Shown here piece by piece: positions 40,314 to 41,874 of a DNA stretch of 41,874 nt. The stretch's first letter is position 1; every line of letters starts with the position of its first letter. Both the position numbers and the translations under genes were made by a program. Origin of the DNA: Bradyrhizobium sp. 132. GTDB lineage: Bacteria; Pseudomonadota; Alphaproteobacteria; Rhizobiales; Xanthobacteraceae. A model generated the notes under the pieces. It did no database searches and had not been told where the DNA came from. It was given only the letters and a program-made list of their open reading frames with translations. Location of the stretch: the NCBI RefSeq assembly GCF_023074185.1, contig NZ_JADPKY010000153.1, forward strand, positions 1-41,874, in the 5' to 3' direction.

Positions 40314-40478
40314 ACAAAATCATCGATAAGAGAGTGTTCTTCCGGCGTGGTCAGCAAATTGACAAAAGCAATAATCTCGACTGCCGAATTATCAACCTGT
40401 CGCACGATCGGATGGTGAGGCTCCGCAAAGGGGACAATCTCGACCTGGAATTGACAACGATCTCGTGGCGATCGCAGA

Positions 40479-40745
40479 TCAGCGTGATTGTCCTGCCTGT
40501 CGCTGGAAGGCGTAGATGGGATTCATACCGCAATATGCGAGGGTGCCGGATGCGGTGGCCGTGCATTGATCGTAGGTTGAGAACTGGCAGTTGCCAGGAT
40601 ATCCCCAGGTACGTCCCTGCAGGCAATAAACGTCCTGCCGAGCTGGGGGGATGTACGAACGACCCCGCGGAGCGGCGGTCGAAGGTGATCCAAAGCAGAC
40701 GAGCATGGGAAGTGCAAGCACAGCAATATAAAGAAGGTTGCGCAT
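40479..40745 (-). CDS. DUF3551 small secreted cysteine-rich protein
   Basis: 88 residues. A signal peptide MRNLLYIAVLALPMLVCFGS is cleaved near residue 24. The DUF3551 core is YCLQGRTWGYPGNCQFSTYD with QCTATASGTLAYCGMNPIYAF: four cysteines in the usual C-x12-C-x8-C-x11-C spacing. GGAGG precedes the ATG at 40745. These proteins are specific to Bradyrhizobium and relatives, and their function is unknown. Confidence 0.88.
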   Translation of the reverse strand: MRNLLYIAVLALPMLVCFGSPSTAAPRGRSYIPPARQDVYCLQGRTWGYPGNCQFSTYDQCTATASGTLAYCGMNPIYAFQRQAGQSR

Positions 40746-41584
40746 GATCTAGCCTCCGTGAAGTCTTGAGAGGATAGAGAGTGTAGAATCGATGCTTTGA
40801 TCTTGGTCAATGGCAAAACGCTTCGTAGACGAGGTTTGACCGATCGCTTTCCAAGTAAGTCTAAGCGTCAGGCACTCGGTCGTTTGGAGCAGCTTTCCTG
40901 CGAGTTTTGGGGATGGAACGCATTTTTCAAGCGCGGTGGGGGTTAGTGCGTCTGAAAAACCTAGGAGAATAGGCGATCCGAGCTTGAGAACTCCGCGCAC
41001 GGCAATAGCCGGTTTGGGACAGCCGCAAACCCGCGCACTTATGAAGCACCAAATCGGCGGACTATCGCTACCTCAATTTGTGCCGCTGAGTGTGCAGGGA
41101 AGCCACTCAAGATCTCTGCGCCCTACGCGTAGAGCTCGGGTCGCATACCGAATCCATCTTGATCGGGACTTGCAGAAAAGCGGCATGAGCCCAGGATCGA
41201 GCATCGTATGGGCTGGGATGGCAAATCTGCTCATTGTCTTCATGACATGAGCCAGCCAGGTTCGCCCTTACTTGCTGCTGCAACGTCCCACGAAGCGGAT
41301 GTGACCGTGTTGTCGCAAAAAATTGTTGGACCCGAGCACCTGATAGATCGGCGCTCCTCGAACGCTGAGGTGGAATTGCAATGCGATGAGCCGATGGGCG
41401 GCTGATGATGACGGTTCCTGGAGGTGCGTGGTACCCTCGCAAAAGGCAACCATCAGCGATCCAACGAGCTTCCCTTCGTCGACTGAAGTCGTCCCCTGCC
41501 TCGGGTTGTCACCGCGCCAATATCCATGGCGGCCTTCAAACGAGCCCCGTCCAGCCGTCGCCTGAGCGCTGCAAATCGGCTAGC
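40746..41584. other. Gap without a supported gene
   Basis: About 840 bases. Short frames exist on both strands (minus 40749-41000, plus 41208-41405, minus 41268-41453), but none has a Shine-Dalgarno, known motif or reliable codon pattern. The 41268-41453 minus frame reads LIALQFHLSVRGAPIYQVLG, which looks protein-like but is too short to judge. Likely decayed DNA next to the IS. Confidence 0.35.
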
Positions 41585-41874
41585 AGTCTGCTGAAAAACC
41601 CCTCGCCAGGGAGGGGACTTGATGATTCACTTTATCATCTCGAATCGGCGGAGACGATCATGCGCGGCAGGTTTACGGATCAGGGCGGCCTGTTTTCGTA
41701 CATCGCGCCGGATAAGCGAGTGCCAGCGAACCATCCGCTGCGGAAGGTCCGGGAACTTGTCCGGGATGTTTTGAGTGATTTGAACCGCAGCCTTGGAAAG
41801 CTATACGCCAGCGAGGGACGTCCTTCGATCCCTCCGGAGCAATTGCTGAGCGCCTTGCTGCTGCAGGTGTTCTA
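41585..41874 (+). mobile_element. IS5-type insertion sequence, left part
   Basis: Starts near AGTCTGCTGAAAAACCCC, an end like those of several IS5/IS1182-group elements of rhizobia. A strong hairpin follows (CCCCTC gccagg GAGGGG at 41599-41616), then GATGAT/ATCATC before the transposase gene. The element runs out of the window. Confidence 0.75.
41660..41874 (+). CDS. IS5/IS1182-type transposase, N-terminal part
   Basis: Reads MRGRFTDQGGLFSYIAPDKR then VPANHPLRKVRELVRDVLSD and LYASEGRPSIPPEQLLSALL, LQVF to the window end. (L)FSY(I/V)xPxxRVPxxHPLR and GRPSIPPExLLRALLLQ are the standard start of transposases in this group. Catalytic DDE residues lie beyond the window. Start ATG at 41660. Confidence 0.9.
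   Translation, partial: MRGRFTDQGGLFSYIAPDKRVPANHPLRKVRELVRDVLSDLNRSLGKLYASEGRPSIPPEQLLSALLLQVF

Noticed and set aside
1..41874. CRISPR arrays, rRNA and tRNA genes
   Set aside because: No evenly spaced repeats and no recognisable rRNA or tRNA stretch were seen by eye. A tRNAscan or CRISPR finder run would settle it.

Overview
The window looks like an alphaproteobacterial rhizobium, most likely Bradyrhizobium or a close relative. This is inference from the high G+C coding sequence and from gene types common in that group: DUF736/DUF2493/strawberry-notch/ParB/ArdC plasmid-type genes, a BioR-type GntR regulator, a DUF3551 secreted protein, several ligD remnants and many decayed genes. The layout, with mobile backbone genes, a defence island, vitamin biosynthesis genes and IS remnants, is that of a symbiosis island or integrative element with its flanks. 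No rRNA, tRNA or CRISPR array was seen.

Region 1 (about 0.15-13 kb) is read almost wholly on the minus strand. It is a mobile-element backbone module: ArdC-like antirestriction protease, ParB-like protein, a 1440-residue methyltransferase/strawberry-notch helicase fusion coupled by a 1-base overlap to a Toprim protein, DUF2493, a small membrane protein and DUF736. Several of these genes have structured 5' leaders. The parB-like and ardC leaders share one nested hairpin with a conserved AGAGG loop and pairing-preserving base changes. The DUF736 and DUF2493 leaders share a different one. A secreted thermonuclease and small hypothetical genes follow.

Region 2 (about 13-21 kb) begins with the front part of an ATP-dependent DNA ligase (LigD type). 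It is cut just after ligase motif IV and joined head-to-head to a truncated restriction-endonuclease-like ORF. Then comes a defence island: an AbiEi/AbiEii type IV toxin-antitoxin pair, an unrecognised gene resembling abortive-infection C-terminal proteins, a frameshifted possible nuclease gene, a convergent gene with a HEPN-like RxxxH motif, and a broken ATP-binding regulator gene.

Region 3 (about 21-31.8 kb) is metabolic. The minus-strand operon bioB-panD-bioF-bioD-bioA (4-base overlaps between bioF/bioD and bioD/bioA) faces a GntR regulator (BioR type). TTATCTATGA-like operators lie in the shared promoter, one of them overlapping the regulator start. A Dabb protein and the coupled pair pabB-pabA (p-aminobenzoate branch, PIKGT motif) follow, then a decayed panC. 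So biotin, pantothenate and folate precursor genes are grouped here. A dispersed degenerate repeat of about 0.4 kb occurs on both sides.

Region 4 (about 31.9-41.9 kb) has hipB-hipA with a damaged hipB 5' end and a clear upstream inverted repeat. After it come the C-terminal remnant of a ligD gene plus its coupled small partner gene (both pseudogenes), an IS3-family orfB fragment abutting the ligase remnant, and a second ligD C-terminal remnant. The rest is mostly small secreted or membrane proteins (a cupin, DUF3551 and others). The window ends inside an IS5-type transposase gene.
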